Part shown: positions 12,210 to 24,099 of the stretch, one piece after another
Layout of the letters: each line of letters begins with the position of its first letter
Position numbering within the stretch: the stretch's first letter is position 1
NCBI GenBank assembly: GCA_948470475.1
Contig: OX419342.1
Location: forward strand, 5,795,212 to 5,859,211
DNA from: Galaxea fascicularis
Taxonomy: Eukaryota > Cnidaria > Anthozoa > Scleractinia > Euphylliidae
DNA length: 64,000 nt
Direction: 5' to 3'
Translations under genes and position numbers: made by a program
Notes under the pieces: model-generated
What the model saw: only the letters and a program-made list of their open reading frames with translations
Databases searched by the model: none
What the model was told of the DNA's origin: nothing

Positions 12210-15200
12210 AAAAGACTCTGTTAAAACCCAAAAAGAACGTCTTAATCCTCGAGTGCTACGTCTTCATTAACTGTCACAAACTTATTTACAAGCGTCCAAA
12301 CACAAACTCCAACATCAAATAGTCAGGGAATCGCTTTGTACGACACTAAAATAATGATCGATAGGTCTCATATGAAGTGCAGCCGGCTTGTAAGAACAGA
12401 TTCCATCCACACAATCAAACACTCACTTCAACATTCATAGCATGAGTGCACGCGATATTACTGGGTTAGTTAATTGTATCCTGTATATAAATGAACTACA
12501 TATGTATGTCGCTTACCTAAGTTGGTTGATTTCTTGAGATCACTGATTGCGGTCACGGCTTACACAGCTTTCTTGAAATTTCCGTGGCTGTGGAAAACCA
12601 CGAGTGGATTTACGATGAAGTGTAAACTTGCCGAACTTTAAATTTCTAGTGAGTTGTTTTGACTCCGTGCTTATTTATGCTCACAGTGTCGCACTTACTT
12701 AGACACGCGAACTTTCGCCCTGCTTATCTGTGAAACAATTATAAATCAAGGGCGACTCGACTAACTATCGATAAATTGACCAGATCCAGTTCCGTCAGAA
12801 TGTTTTTTTCATCTTCCTGGAACCAAGTGGCAACAAGTTCTGTCTACAATCGAGTCCAAAACACTGTTGAAATGACGTGACGTTACTTGACCCTTAATTA
12901 AAAAAACACCGACACTAGGCTTGAGCGCGAGATTCACTTCTCTATTTGACCCCGACCAAACACTTCGAATCTCTGCCTTAACAAGGACCCCGAAGTCAAA
13001 GCCGCTTGATTTTTCTAGCGCTACACAACCGGAACGATTTTCGATTTCGGTACAAGTCGCGCAGTTTAAGCCAAGACCGGCTCCCTGTCACAAGATCAGA
13101 TCGCTAGAAAATTGCAACTTTTCAGCAAGACAAGTCATTAACCTTTTAAACCGTAAGATTAAAATTTAAATTCTCATTTGCTGTCCCTACACATTTCGTA
13201 TAGAAGTAGGAGGGAGAAATTGTTAAAAATAAGAGGCAAATTCATTGTGTGTGATCCTGTCCTTGAATTCTCGCGACCACTATGTTTTGTCTGTTTTATG
13301 CAGTCTCGAGTCACTCTTAACACGAAAGCCCGAGGGGGAAGGGGTGGGGAAAGGGAGTACTCTCTAAAATGGCATTTACGGGAACGTGCGGTCCATTAGG
13401 GTATGGTTTTCAGGGTGTTTTGTCTTGAACGAGGTATCAATTTCATCACTTTCTGTCTTAAAACAGGGTATCACTCCATGGCCATGACCTATCAACAGGA
13501 TAAGCTTGAATTTTGTTTATAGAAGCCTGTCGACCAGAAGCTTCCAGTTATTGGTGGACTTCTCTTGACTTTGATAATTACAGCTTATTACCACTGTGAC
13601 TCTGACTGTGACTGTTTCAAATGACTGGCTACAATACAATTGATCTACAGTGGATGATTTTGCGTTAAATGTTGTAGATAGGGTCTGAAAAATCTGAATT
13701 CTGCCTTCAAGGCAAATAAGAGATTTGCGTCTTCAACGGGGTGAGGGTTTGAACGCCCGGGCCGCACTTCCCAAGTATCTGTTGAGTACCTCTCTCACCC
13801 CCCCCCCCCCCACCCCCACTACCGAGCACGAAAAGCCTTCTGTATTTGTTTTCTGAGCACTGAACACTAACCAGAGCCAATACTGTCTGCATCCTCCTCG
13901 TGTTTCATTAAACAAACAAGTCGTGAAAATGTATCATGTTCTCTTTTGAACATGCTCTGGCGTTTTAACTTGAGCACATTACTCTGGGAACCAGAGAATA
14001 CAGCGCACATTATATATACTTCTTTTATCCAGTTACTATATATTGATTGTCGAGGTTCAACATGCGCTATCGTTGGCTCTTTAACTGCCAATACGATATT
14101 GCTTCTTCTGATGCCAAAAAATAAAATTGCATAATGTAAAACAAGTTATTTTGATTCTTGGTTATGGAGGTACAGGAATATCTTCGTATCGGAAAATTTC
14201 AGTAAATAAATTAAAAAGAAAGAAGGAGAAATGGCATTTTTTTCAGTGATATGAGTTTGGGTAAAGCTGAACGAGGGTGAGACAGTCAAGGGGAAGAGTG
14301 TATTTGAGGTCACGCAGAAAACCATGAATATATAACTGAATATATCAATATATGTCTATCCTATTTTGAGAGTACATACCTGTAAAGTGTGGGCATTCAC
14401 GCAAGTGCATTACCATTTTTTAACACTCTGCTGTGCCCTAATAATCTGAATTGGATGCAGTGATGTAGCCAAGTGTCGGTTCTAACGGAAGCGATGACTG
14501 GTTGAAATAGGAGGACCAACTTAGGGGGGTGGGGTGCTCTTGATTTTGCCCTAACAAAGCACAAGTGCAAAGGAGTTGTGTGGAAGCTAGTGTGTTTGAG
14601 TGAAAAATTTGCGAGTATGTTTTTTTTTTTACTCAGGACAGATGTATAAACCGGGAAAGGCGTCTTTTAAGCCTCAAATTGGAAAATGCGACATACTGAA
14701 ACTGAAATATGGTGTAAATTAAATAACGAAAAGGCGTTGCTGTTAAACTAAAATGATATCATTTGTTCAACGGTGATATCTAGGCAAACTGTGAGATAAT
14801 TAAATTGGGCGAGTGTTTAGAACTCACACTCCACTGTATAACTGATTTTGACAGGTAGACATAGGTACGTGGATCCAATTAAAATCCAGGTTTTAGAGTT
14901 TAATTCTAGCCACAATTAAGAACGTAGCAATAACAGTTTGGTAGGAAAGACTGGCAGACCACTGGAAGTACGCGTCAATGACGTGAAACGCTCCACTCAG
15001 CGGTGTACGAACACCATAAAACTCTTGGACATCGTAGTCAAAGTGCTCGCTAGTGCTGTCCATCCAGAAGCTTCGCTCCCTAAACCGCCACGGGTGCATC
15101 CACAGAGGGGTCACGTGGTTTATGGCCACGTGACTGACATTTAAGCGAAGACGTTTTGATGACGACGAAAACTTTCAGACACCTTGCCCTGAATTAATAT

Positions 15201-16057
15201 GAATTAATTCTGCCATCGAATTTTAATTCAACTTAAAGTTTTCGATCGTCCTTTCCTTTCTGTTGGACAAAAAAACAACGGACGAAATAAGCGTTGAACT
15301 CTAGCTGAAAATTCCTTGAAAAATACTTTTTTTTATTATTATTAGTCCTAGCTGATTAATTATTTCCATGAATGGTAGTGTGACCTAAAGAGCGGTTAAA
15401 CGCCAAAGATCAAAGGAATATTACCATTCTGAATGCTCATTCTTTAAGCTTCCCTCTATTCTTATTGGTGCGGAGAACTAAACACCTTTAATTTGACCTG
15501 AGAGAGTAATCAATTCACACAGAAACTGATAGACGCGTTCACAAGCTTTTGCGGCATTTATGCACGGTGAGTATTTTGCCTTATTTACAGCAGCGCAACT
15601 CTGAGTCAATTATTGTTACAGCTATACTAAAAGTCAACGAAAAGCAAAGCAATGTGTTGGGTCACTTTCCGCTAAAAGAACGACACAACTTACGCTTAGT
15701 GTTCGAAATTTTCACCTCCGCCCATTAACTTGTTGACAGCAAAGTCGGATTTTCATTGCCAGGACCGGCAAACGAAAGCAAGAAAGTTGTCGTTACAGTT
15801 TTACCAAGAAGTACCCTCATCGAATTCGCTCGACGAGTGACAGACACTTCGACAGCCACTATCCATCGAGGTTAAAATATTATCTTCGTTATTAACAGGA
15901 CAGAAAGGACATTTTCACTGCAACAACAAGGGCGTAGAAAATTGACGGCATACTGGATAGTCTTTCAATTTGTGACTATGAATTTCTGACAATTAAGTGC
16001 CATTAAGGCAGCAAAGAGCGCATGTGGATTTAATCTCAGCCGTGGACGATTTTAATC
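12210..16057. other. Intergenic region between the CRTAC1-like gene and the GPCR
   Basis: About 3.8 kb with no gene I can support. It should hold the promoter and 5' UTR of the minus-strand CRTAC1-like gene (right of 12209) and of the plus-strand GPCR (left of 16058), so the two genes are divergent. No clear TATA box was identified. There is a C/G homopolymer tract near 13797-13812. An open minus-strand frame at 14893-15129 looks protein-like but has no recognised family. Confidence 0.6.
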
Positions 16058-17452
16058 ATGAACGCTTCGATTTCGTCAACGTTTTTACAAGAAGATAGCA
16101 TGGCCCCCATTGTACTGAAAGCCGCTTCGCTCCTCTTGTTCATCATACTTGGCATTTATGCCAACGGACGTGTCATTTATACCGTGCTTGTGGCTGATGA
16201 CCTTCGCCCAGTGTTAAATCTTTTTGTGGCAAGCTTAAGCATGGCCGATCTTGCAATCTGCACTATTATAATGCCGCTTACATTCATTTCCCTTATCTCC
16301 GGTGAATGGTTACTCAGCCACATTTCCTGTAAGATTCACGGAATGCTCCTTGTCTACTTGGCTCATGTTGAAGCCTTCAGCTCTTCCACTATCGTTTATG
16401 AACGATACCGAGCAATTTATCGCAAGCGTTTCCCCAGTTTATCGCACGGTCAGGTGACCGTGTTACTCTGCGTGGTCTGGCTTTTACCAATGTTGTTTGT
16501 TGCACCTATGGTCTCTCAAGACCTCGTTTACATGAAGCTATCTGGGATTTGCCTTAACAGTTACGAGTACCAAAATCTCTCAGCAAGTGCCATAATGGTG
16601 ACTGAAATCGTTATCACCTTCATCGGCTTTTTCTTCATACTTTTCTCGATTTGGAAAGTTCTGGCTTACGCACTCCCCATTCGTCGCCGCGTCAGTCCCG
16701 GACTGCTGTCGAACGAGGAAAAACTAACAGGAGCAGCACACATGCGCTCGGTTTGGACCATGCTCATCTTCATGTTGACGTACTTGATACTAGTGTTACC
16801 GCTGCACATTGCACGTCTCGTCAGCGAGCGAAGAAAACGATCAGGGAGGAGCGCAATAGCGGAGGATGTTCAATGCGCTTTTCTTTGGATGTACTGGTTG
16901 CAGTGCGTGGTCAAACCCTTGGTCTATGCAGCTCGAAGTGAGCGATTCAGTTGTCACTGCTGCCTTCCAACGAAGCGAAACAGCGCCATATCGAGATTTT
17001 TGTGGAGACGAAATAGAGCACGCGTGTATGCTGTAGCGGATGGAAGCTCAGAAAAGAGCAGTTCTACCGTGACTCGAGGAAGATCTACAAACCCCTCCCC
17101 TGGGGAATTTCTTGAACTCCGAGATATTCCAATTAACAAGCCCACCGATCTGCCCGCGTTTCGAGATTTACGTCAGCGAATTCAAGATGGCTTCCCTTCC
17201 ACTGAAGGTACCGTCGAACATTCCATGATCATCATCGAAGATTTCGACATGAAATCGTACAATGACCAAAGCAAAGAAAAAACAAATTGTTGCCAGAAGG
17301 AACCCTATGAAGTCAATCACGGCGGCCTTAATGTAATCCCTATTGATGGCTGCCATGACGCTGGGGAGCTCGAAAACATCGAGCAATTTTTCGATGAAGC
17401 TATAAATATTCAGACACAAAAATGGGACGCAAAATACCCCAGGAACAAGTGA
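16058..17452 (+). CDS. Class A (rhodopsin-like) orphan G protein-coupled receptor, intronless
   Basis: A single open frame of 464 codons. Seven hydrophobic segments lie at about residues 17-45, 52-80, 92-118, 131-152, 177-203, 230-256 and 273-291. Family landmarks are N36 in TM1 (YANGR), D64 in TM2 (LSMADL), C91 before TM3 paired with C165 in loop 2, E115-R116-Y117 in place of DRY, W141 in TM4 and P248 in TM6. Two landmarks deviate. TM7 has K286-P-L-V-Y290 instead of NPxxY, and TM6 lacks the CWxP tryptophan (LVLP). The N-terminus is short with a possible glycosylation site at N2. The cytoplasmic tail is about 170 residues, Ser-rich near residues 328-345 and acidic at the end. The ligand is unknown. 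The Met at 16058 is the first in frame, and a Met 14 codons later is an alternative. An AATAAA lies 125 bp past the stop. Confidence 0.9.
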   Translation: MNASISSTFLQEDSMAPIVLKAASLLLFIILGIYANGRVIYTVLVADDLRPVLNLFVASLSMADLAICTIIMPLTFISLISGEWLLSHISCKIHGMLLVYLAHVEAFSSSTIVYERYRAIYRKRFPSLSHGQVTVLLCVVWLLPMLFVAPMVSQDLVYMKLSGICLNSYEYQNLSASAIMVTEIVITFIGFFFILFSIWKVLAYALPIRRRVSPGLLSNEEKLTGAAHMRSVWTMLIFMLTYLILVLPLHIARLVSERRKRSGRSAIAEDVQCAFLWMYWLQCVVKPLVYAARSERFSCHCCLPTKRNSAISRFLWRRNRARVYAVADGSSEKSSSTVTRGRSTNPSPGEFLELRDIPINKPTDLPAFRDLRQRIQDGFPSTEGTVEHSMIIIEDFDMKSYNDQSKEKTNCCQKEPYEVNHGGLNVIPIDGCHDAGELENIEQFFDEAINIQTQKWDAKYPRNK

Positions 17453-18665
17453 AACTCATTAAAACGCAGGACAAACGGCGATTTCAATACTGTTTTAAAT
17501 TTTTTCAGTATGAAGTGAAAACGTCTTATAGAAGTGGACGCAAATGTTTAATAGTTATTCTAGAGGGAAAAAGCTGAATAAAAAGTGAGCTCATTATTGT
17601 AGTGATACTAATGAATACCAATCCGAGTCGAAAGAGTGATTAAAAATTACTATACCGTGCATCATTCTACGTCCAATTATTTTATTACTACCCATGTCTC
17701 AACATGTCAACCACAACCCCAAAACACTAAGGTTTGATCTTCACCAAAAAACTGGTGGTCGATTTAACGTTCCTCTTTTGAGTCGCTACTTGTTCTCGTA
17801 TAGTTTTCGCAGCACCAAAATAAAGGTCGTTCATCATTCTCATGAGTACACAAGCCTCAAAGTTGAGAAATCCCGTTCCAGATTGACAAACTCCAAATTA
17901 AGAAGACAGTTGCAACTTTTAAGCGTAGTTTCAAGTTTCACGTTTATTGACAATTATAAATCTTATAAACTAAGAGGTCACACTATCCCGCAAATGCTAA
18001 TCTAGGCGGGTAGTGTTTAAGGTAATTCCTCTGAAATAAAACTGACAATAGATTTTTGTTCAAACTTCGTCCACTGAAAATTTATCATATAAGACCTTTA
18101 ACTTTGAAATAATAAATGGGGGTGCCTGTGCTTATTAAAGAGCAGTGGGGCGTTGAAAATGCTCCATTTTGGCATTATTTAATGCTTATTATAAGAACAC
18201 ATTCCAAGTTATTGTAAAATCTTTGTGAGCCCAAACTCATGAAAACACGCCTTAAAACTACAGTCAATACATTGTGTCGGACACAAATAAACTTTTTAAG
18301 CTGGACTTAGACTGAAAGCTGAATCCTTGATTGAAAATTTGAACCAAATTGCTTGCCATGGTTATCACACTGCAAAATAGAGAAGACCACAGTGTAGCCG
18401 CTATTTTCCTTATTTATTCAATTTTCAACAATAGAAATCAGATCAGTCTTTTCTCACGCAAAGCTTATGATTAGCTGGTTAAAATGACAGGAAAAAAATA
18501 TGGGGTGCCTGTGCTCATTAGTGAGTTATAGCCATTTTTCCACTACCAGAGCTCAATATCAAGGCAAATCCGCCATGTTTTCAATGTGCACGTGCACGAA
18601 CGCGCGCTAATGACGCCATAAATTATGCGCAGTAAGGATGTGCCATGCAAATGTGAGGAATCACC
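17453..18665. other. Intergenic DNA downstream of the GPCR, no gene seen
   Basis: AT-rich sequence without a supportable coding exon. The phrase ggggtgcctgtgct followed by attag or attaaag occurs twice (near 18120 and 18503), suggesting an old repeat. The beginning holds the 3' UTR of the GPCR. Confidence 0.5.
17577..17582 (+). terminator. Polyadenylation signal of the GPCR gene
   Basis: An AATAAA hexamer about 125 bp after the GPCR stop codon, in a position typical of a 3' UTR end. Inferred from position only. Confidence 0.5.
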
Positions 18666-19451
18666 TTAAGGTGGCCGAACACAGTTTTCAAGTGCCTATG
18701 CCTAATACACCATTACTTTAAAACTATTTATGCTTTGGCGCCCATTTTTTGCAAGAGCCAAGTTTAACTACGGAAGTATTTATTCTCGTATTTTGGCCAG
18801 GGTGTCTGCTGTTGCCATGGCAACAGGGCTGGTTAAAAACAAGGCTTAAAAAATAGTTTTTGTTCATTTTAAAAAAATCCAGTCGTTTGATTCTTTTCAT
18901 CGTTTGCCCACTACGAATTGACATTAAATACCGTCTGTCTTCACTGTTCTAATAAAATTTTGACATAGGTGATTTTCGTAATTCGCCGTAAATCGTTTTC
19001 TGTATTATTAAAAATTCCCTATGTCAAAATTCCTATTTTTCTTGATAGATCATTCACGTGGTTGATGAACTATTTTCTTGCCAAATTTCTTGAAATTCTA
19101 ACGACTGGATTGTTAGAAATCGGCAAGTTTGTGCAAAAGCAATCGGTCTCAATTTTTTGAGCAACTGCGCGTGCGCTGCATTTAACTGGGTTCTTTCGAA
19201 CCGGAAAAATTAATACGAGAATTGCTGGGTACTTTGCATTGTTACCTTTTCTAATATACCTTTGTTATAAATGACTAAAGCCATCAGTGCACTGTGGTCA
19301 ATTGTGAAGAAAATAGCAAAGATAGAACGGGCATATTTGAGCAAATAAAATGATCGCTGTATCAACAGCATGTTTGTTTTTGCAATCCTTGTGCGCGCGC
19401 TGAATCGCATCAGCAAGAGCGCGCGCGAAAAACTGTGTTCGGCCACCTTAA
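18666..19451. mobile_element. Non-autonomous piggyBac-like element (TTAA-flanked MITE)
   Basis: TTAA at 18666-18669 is followed by ggtggccgaacacagtttt. The right end is aaaactgtgttcggccacc followed by TTAA at 19448-19451. The termini are about 19 bp perfect inverted repeats, and TTAA is the hallmark target site of piggyBac transposases. Small open frames inside show no transposase motif, so this is a deletion derivative or MITE of about 780 bp. Confidence 0.75.
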
Positions 19452-19545
19452 ATCATCATCTTAACTGGCTTACAAAGAAGTCATGAAAGTAGACTGTAGT
19501 AAATATTAATATAATTGGACTGATAGGAAAACTGTCTGAAGGGTA

Positions 19546-20387
19546 TTAAAGACCCATGCCGGACCAATATGCTTTGCGCGCGTCAAGTCAAGTCGCCATA
19601 TTTTTTGTGAGTCGAAAAGTCAAGTGAAGACCGTTGAATCCACAGCAATCCGCTTCCATCCGGCGTTTATGGAGCTTGATTTTACGTTTCGTTGCCCAAA
19701 GGATTTCACTAATTCACTTGTGTGTTGATTTTGATGATTTTTTTGGAATTGCAATATCTGTAGAGTGAATATGACGAACTCCTAGAAAGCTCTGATCGTC
19801 TGGCATTTTGATGGCCGTACCTTCGCGTAAGTGGAGGCCACGTTTATCTGGTTGTGCCCGTTATATCATGGTACGATCATCTGTGTTTGAACTATGGCAT
19901 GAGAGGAAAATTTCTCTTGGGTTCTCGGAAGCAACGAACTGCCTTTGCCGAGTATCTGCTGCATCAAACAGACCACAGAGCATCAAGTTTAGGCCCTAGA
20001 ATTCGATGGTTTGTTTATTTCTTATAGCTTTGTTACAATGCTTATGTATCACAGCTTTGTTCATTTTAACAGCCCGTGTGAACGAGATGGAAGGCAGGGA
20101 ACATTTGGAGTTACCGAAAATTTTTCTCAAACCTCTTCAATCTCGACGGCTTCATCTTCCTCCTTCTCGTTATCCGCTACTATTGAGCCATCTTTCGCCT
20201 AAATTTCTCTCCTCCAGAGAGTTTTCCAATAAAGACAATGATGAACTCATATTGTGCTCTGATCAACCGACAAGCACGCGAAATATTCAAACTTCAGCGA
20301 CCGCATCACACATGGCGCCTCCTCCTTGTGTTTGTCAAAACAAACATAGACGCGCGCAAAGCATATTGGTCCGGCATGGGTCTTTAA
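19546..20387. mobile_element. Second TTAA-flanked MITE, piggyBac-like
   Basis: TTAA at 19546-19549 is followed by agacccatgccggaccaata and tgctttgcgcgcgtc. The right end carries the exact complement and finishes with TTAA at 20384-20387. The inverted termini are about 35 bp, longer than and unrelated to those of the element at 18666. The internal frames at 19808-19999 and 20006-20416 resemble no transposase I know, and the second runs out of the element, so neither is annotated as a gene. Confidence 0.8.
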
Positions 20388-20577
20388 TCATCTACGAAAT
20401 TGTTACAAAGTTATAAACTACACAGTAAATTACAGTGAACAATAATTAATATCAACATAGAGAGTCTCAACCTAGCTGGCCCCAAAACACTTGTACCGAG
20501 GATGGCCACATGGAAGTGGAATCAAACAAAGTAAAAAGCAAACACTACCACGAACTACCTTTTTAGATATTCCGTTA

Positions 20578-23500
20578 TTATAACTTTGAACAACTGGACG
20601 ATGCTGCAATAACAAGCAGTCTTTGTAACTTGTTCTTATGAACCGGGTCGAATGGCTGATCATCCACAGACATTTTCTTCTCCTTAGAAATGCCGTCGCA
20701 CACTCCAATCTCATTGAGATACGACAGGACCTCTTCTTCCTGTAAACAGAAAAGGGTGTTGTTTGGTTGTTTGATCTTCAAGTCTAACGCAAGAAGTCAG
20801 TTGAGCTCCTCTAATAGAACGGTTTTTAACTGAGTTTCGAAAGTAATCCACGTTTCATTGAGTTTGGCTTTACTACGCTCTCTGATTGGTTGGCAAACTC
20901 ACGCCATTTTCTCAACCAATGAGAAACAAAACACAAACCAATCATGACTTGCATGCGCGTATTTTCCCGCGCTTGGCGCCGGTCTAACGTATTTGCTTCG
21001 AGTTCTGATTGGTTCATTCCACTCTTTACCTCTGTTGTGATTGGCCACAGGAATTACTTTGCTTTGGGTGTTTAGACAGTGAATTGAAAACAGCCTGGGA
21101 TATATCAGAGGGTTGAGCTCCAGAGGAGGAGTGTCTTACAGTCCCATGATCAGCAGTAGTCTCTGTTAGGTGAAAAAGCTGGAATGTGGGGAGACTGAAC
21201 CAGAGATAACTGGTGAAGCTTGTGAAACCACCCGACCACTCCATCTAAATAGCAAACCAGAATTATAGGGAAAAGATTTGTTCTTCGAACAAGGTATCCG
21301 ACAGGCGTGTGTTTCTCGAAACCCCCGAAACTTTTCGGGACTAATTTGGTTGCTATAATTTCCTACACATCTCTAAAACGAAAACGTTTCCAGGCATGAA
21401 ATTTTGCAACAATTTTCCCTATCGTATTTTGAAATCATGTCGAAAGACTAGCTTTTTAGAATGAGCGGATCGAATTTTCGGGCCCGAAAAGTTTTCGGGA
21501 CTTTCGGTCCCAGAAGAGAAAAATTTGGAAACTATATTTGGGCCATTTTTCACTATCTTTTGATGTCTTTTCATTATTTACATCGGTAAATCTAATTAGT
21601 CTTATTGTATCTCTCAGTTAGTACGGGCGCTGTAATTGGTCAATTTTTGGGGCCGCATTCTACTGTACGGCCCGCTAAATTTGAAAGTTTCCTTTCCCGC
21701 GCGACCGATTGACCTCAGAGATATCAAAAATATCTTACAAACCTCGTTTTCTCGGTCCGTACTGAATACGGACCTCGAACTCGGTTAGTAAGAGGTATGT
21801 GTCCCGCGTCATAAAGACTGTTCGGAACAAAAAACTAATGTTACCTTTTCTACTGTGTTCAGAGCTTCCTCAAAAGAAACAGCTGCACCTTGCTCTATTC
21901 CACGTCTGACGTACCGTGAGTGGAATGGGCACTGATGCAAGACGAACAGTGCTGCCGCCAAACCGGAGCCTCCCCAGTTTGACACGCCCGCAGTGATCAA
22001 CTGGTCAGTCGAGACACTACTGGCGATTTGAGGACCGTTGCCGATGTGATCAATTACCCGCTGATGTACCTTTCCCATGCCAATTTCATTTCCCCCGTCA
22101 CCAATTCCTATGGTAGCAATTTTCCCCGACTTGTGAGCTAAAAAATGAAAATCAGGCAAATATCGGTTATTCAGGCGAGGGTAATGCAAAAAAATATATA
22201 GATATACCGTATTAACTGGTTCCATTCCGCAGAAAAAGGAATACTCGCTATCCAGCGCATAAAATTCTGAGTTGGAGAATAATTCAGCCCCGGACGGACG
22301 GATCTGATACGTATGAAATGGTGCTTTGCAGTCCCGTTGAAAAAGTTCCATCAATTACTTCAACATTAGTTACATATTTTTTTAATCAAGTATTGAAATT
22401 GTTTACTGAAAGAGGTAAAGCGTATTGAAACAAATTTAAATTGGTTTAAACTTTCGTTCAACAGCCCTCCAACGTTTTCTTTGTTCGGTAAAATGTCGCA
22501 TCTTGTTGAAACCGTTTTAACACGGCCGCTAACGTAAACAGGATCAGACCGGATCGGATCGGACTGGCAAAATCCGCACAGGATAAACAAAAGTCGGATC
22601 ATGCTAACCTTTAAAACGTGCTCTGGTTAATAATATGAGAAGAGCTACAGGATTACTCCGAGGAGACTCGCATTGGGGGTCATCATGGTGTGCCAAGATT
22701 CCCAAAATTCTCTAATCCAACAATTACCTTTGTCGATGATAGAGACGTTATTAAAATCAAGGACATGACCATGAGAACTGACATGCATCATTTGCAAACG
22801 CTCAGTTCAACAAGACGTTACCGGCTCCAAATTCCAAAGTCATCGTTAGATTTACAACCTGACGATGTTTATAAAATTCCTTGTGCAGATTGTTTGTGGA
22901 GTTATATCGGTGAAACGGGTAGATCGTTTGTCGTGGGTAACAAATAATATCAAGACTATAAGGCCAAAGGCTCCAGGATTGGCTACTGGAAACAGTTTTA
23001 ACCAGATAACGTTTTAAATGTTACTATGGATCTGGGTTTTGGCAGTCCAATCCGATCCAAACCGGTCCGATCCGATGCTAATTTTGTCAATCCGATGCGA
23101 TCCTGGTTTTGTTAAAAGCCTTCCAACACTTCGACCTTTGTTGAGCAAACGCACGTGCACAAAAGTTTGTTTTGAGAAGTAGCTCTAGGTTTCCTCATTT
23201 GCCCAATATCTGTTAAGCGTTTGTTAAAAACTGTTGGTCAAACTTTGAAAGCGTTTAAAGGGTCCCTCAGTTGACATGGGAGTTTTTGTTGTTGTTGTTG
23301 TTGTTGTTGTTGGCAACGTGACTTCCTCGCTTTTCCGCTTCAAATGCATGCTTTTTCTTTGAACGTAAAGAAAGTAAAGTGTTTTGAACACACGATTACC
23401 TTGAATGAACAGTTCATCAACTGGACTGTCTCTACAAACATCCCATAGGTTCCTGCCCTTCATGGTCATGTAACAACCACGATCTGTCCTGGCTGTTGCC

Positions 23501-24099
23501 TCTATGGCAACCAACGCGTCAAATTTGGGCGAAATTGCATCCGTACCATCATAGAAGAGGAACTCCTCAGCAGCTATTCTAACGCCGTCAGGACCGCCAG
23601 TCCTTCCTGGGGAGAACTCCAAAACTTGGACTCCGTTTTGTAAGAATTTACGGACAAGGTCTCGCACTAATTCCGCTTGATAGGAACTGGCGATACACGT
23701 GACCTTTTTCCCCAACGCATTAAGGGCTTTGCAAATTGCTAAAGCACCAGGGGGACCATCAGTTTCATCAGGGAATTTCGCATTCGTGACGCAAGGGAAA
23801 CCGAAGTGAACTGCCACAGATGTTGAATGGGACAACACAAGCGCCGCTCTCAGAAGCTCGCCAGGTAAATGAAGTTTAGCGATATCCCTTTTTCCAATGT
23901 CTTCCTGAATTTCAGTCTCTAGTGAACTGATTTTCATGGCAGCATTTTCTGAAAGTACAGAAGCAGTAAAGGGCACCTCTTTTATCGCCACCACACGTGG
24001 TTTGGTATCCATGTTAAAGGCTTTTGGAGATAAATTCTTCGATGGTCGATTCGCACTAGAGTAAGTTTTCCATATCGTCTTTAAAGGTGAGTGGTATCC
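20578..24099 (-). CDS. D-glutamate cyclase family protein, C-terminal (DUF4392) domain only - copy A
   Basis: Three exons: 24099-23400, 22137-21845, 20739-20578, with matching phases (1, then 0). Starting at the Met at 24012 gives 355 residues. The protein corresponds to the C-terminal half of mitochondrial D-glutamate cyclase (DGLUCY), which makes 5-oxo-D-proline from D-glutamate. All conserved blocks are present: DETDGPPGA (about 82-90), LVAIEATARTDRGCYMTM (about 167-184), GIGDGGNEIGMGKV (about 215-228), AGVSNWGGSG (about 254-263) and the C-terminal MSVDDQPFDPVH. The N-terminal DUF1445 half is not found upstream on this strand. The first exon opens at a plausible acceptor and carries a basic, acid-free 29-residue lead before Met-24012. 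An upstream exon could therefore add a mitochondrial presequence, but none was recognised. The gene diverges from copy B. Confidence 0.88.
20831..21060 (+). repeat. CCAAT-box dispersed repeat, copy 1
   Basis: Contains, in order, ctgattggttgg, tcaaccaatgag, aaaccaatcatg, ctgattggttca and gtgattggccac, with a ttttcccgcgcttggcgcc core. The same order and spacing recur at 56545-56805 and, inverted or degraded, at 47983, 55535 and 29504. It lies in an intron of DGLUCY copy A. It looks like a MITE family, and its termini were not firmly defined. Confidence 0.75.
21306..21512 (+). repeat. Dispersed repeat (cttttcggg family), copy 1
   Basis: Starts tttctcgaaacccccgaaac and ends with cccgaaaagttttcgggact. 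The phrases cgtttccaggcatgaaattt and gctttttagaat recur in the same order at 48708-48938. Intronic, with no coding capacity. Confidence 0.75.
21595..21770 (+). repeat. Dispersed repeat (atctctcagt family), copy 1
   Basis: The blocks tatctctcagttagtacg, attggtcaattttt, tcctttcccgcgcg and acctcagagatat recur in the same order at 28765-28915. The outer tatctctcag and ctcagagata are themselves imperfectly inverted. Intronic in DGLUCY copy A. Confidence 0.65.
22650..22960 (+). pseudogene. Retroelement fragment with GIY-YIG-like end (Penelope-like or LINE relic)
   Basis: The open frame 22690-22947 includes VYKIPCADCLWSYIGETGRS. This matches the opening of GIY-YIG endonuclease domains attached to Penelope-like reverse transcriptases (V-Y-x-I-P-C...C...YIGET-R). 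The frame ends soon after and no reverse transcriptase is present, so it is a truncated relic. It lies in the intron of DGLUCY copy A, on the opposite strand, between GGATCGGATC-like short repeats near 22540 and 23045. Confidence 0.6.
23283..23312. repeat. GTT/AAC trinucleotide microsatellite
   Basis: A (gtt)n tract of about ten units, just downstream (minus strand) of the first identified exon of DGLUCY copy A. Confidence 0.9.

Noticed and set aside
19808..20416. Two plus-strand frames inside the TTAA-flanked element
   Set aside because: No transposase motif is visible, and the second frame crosses the element border, so neither looks like a gene of the element or of the host.
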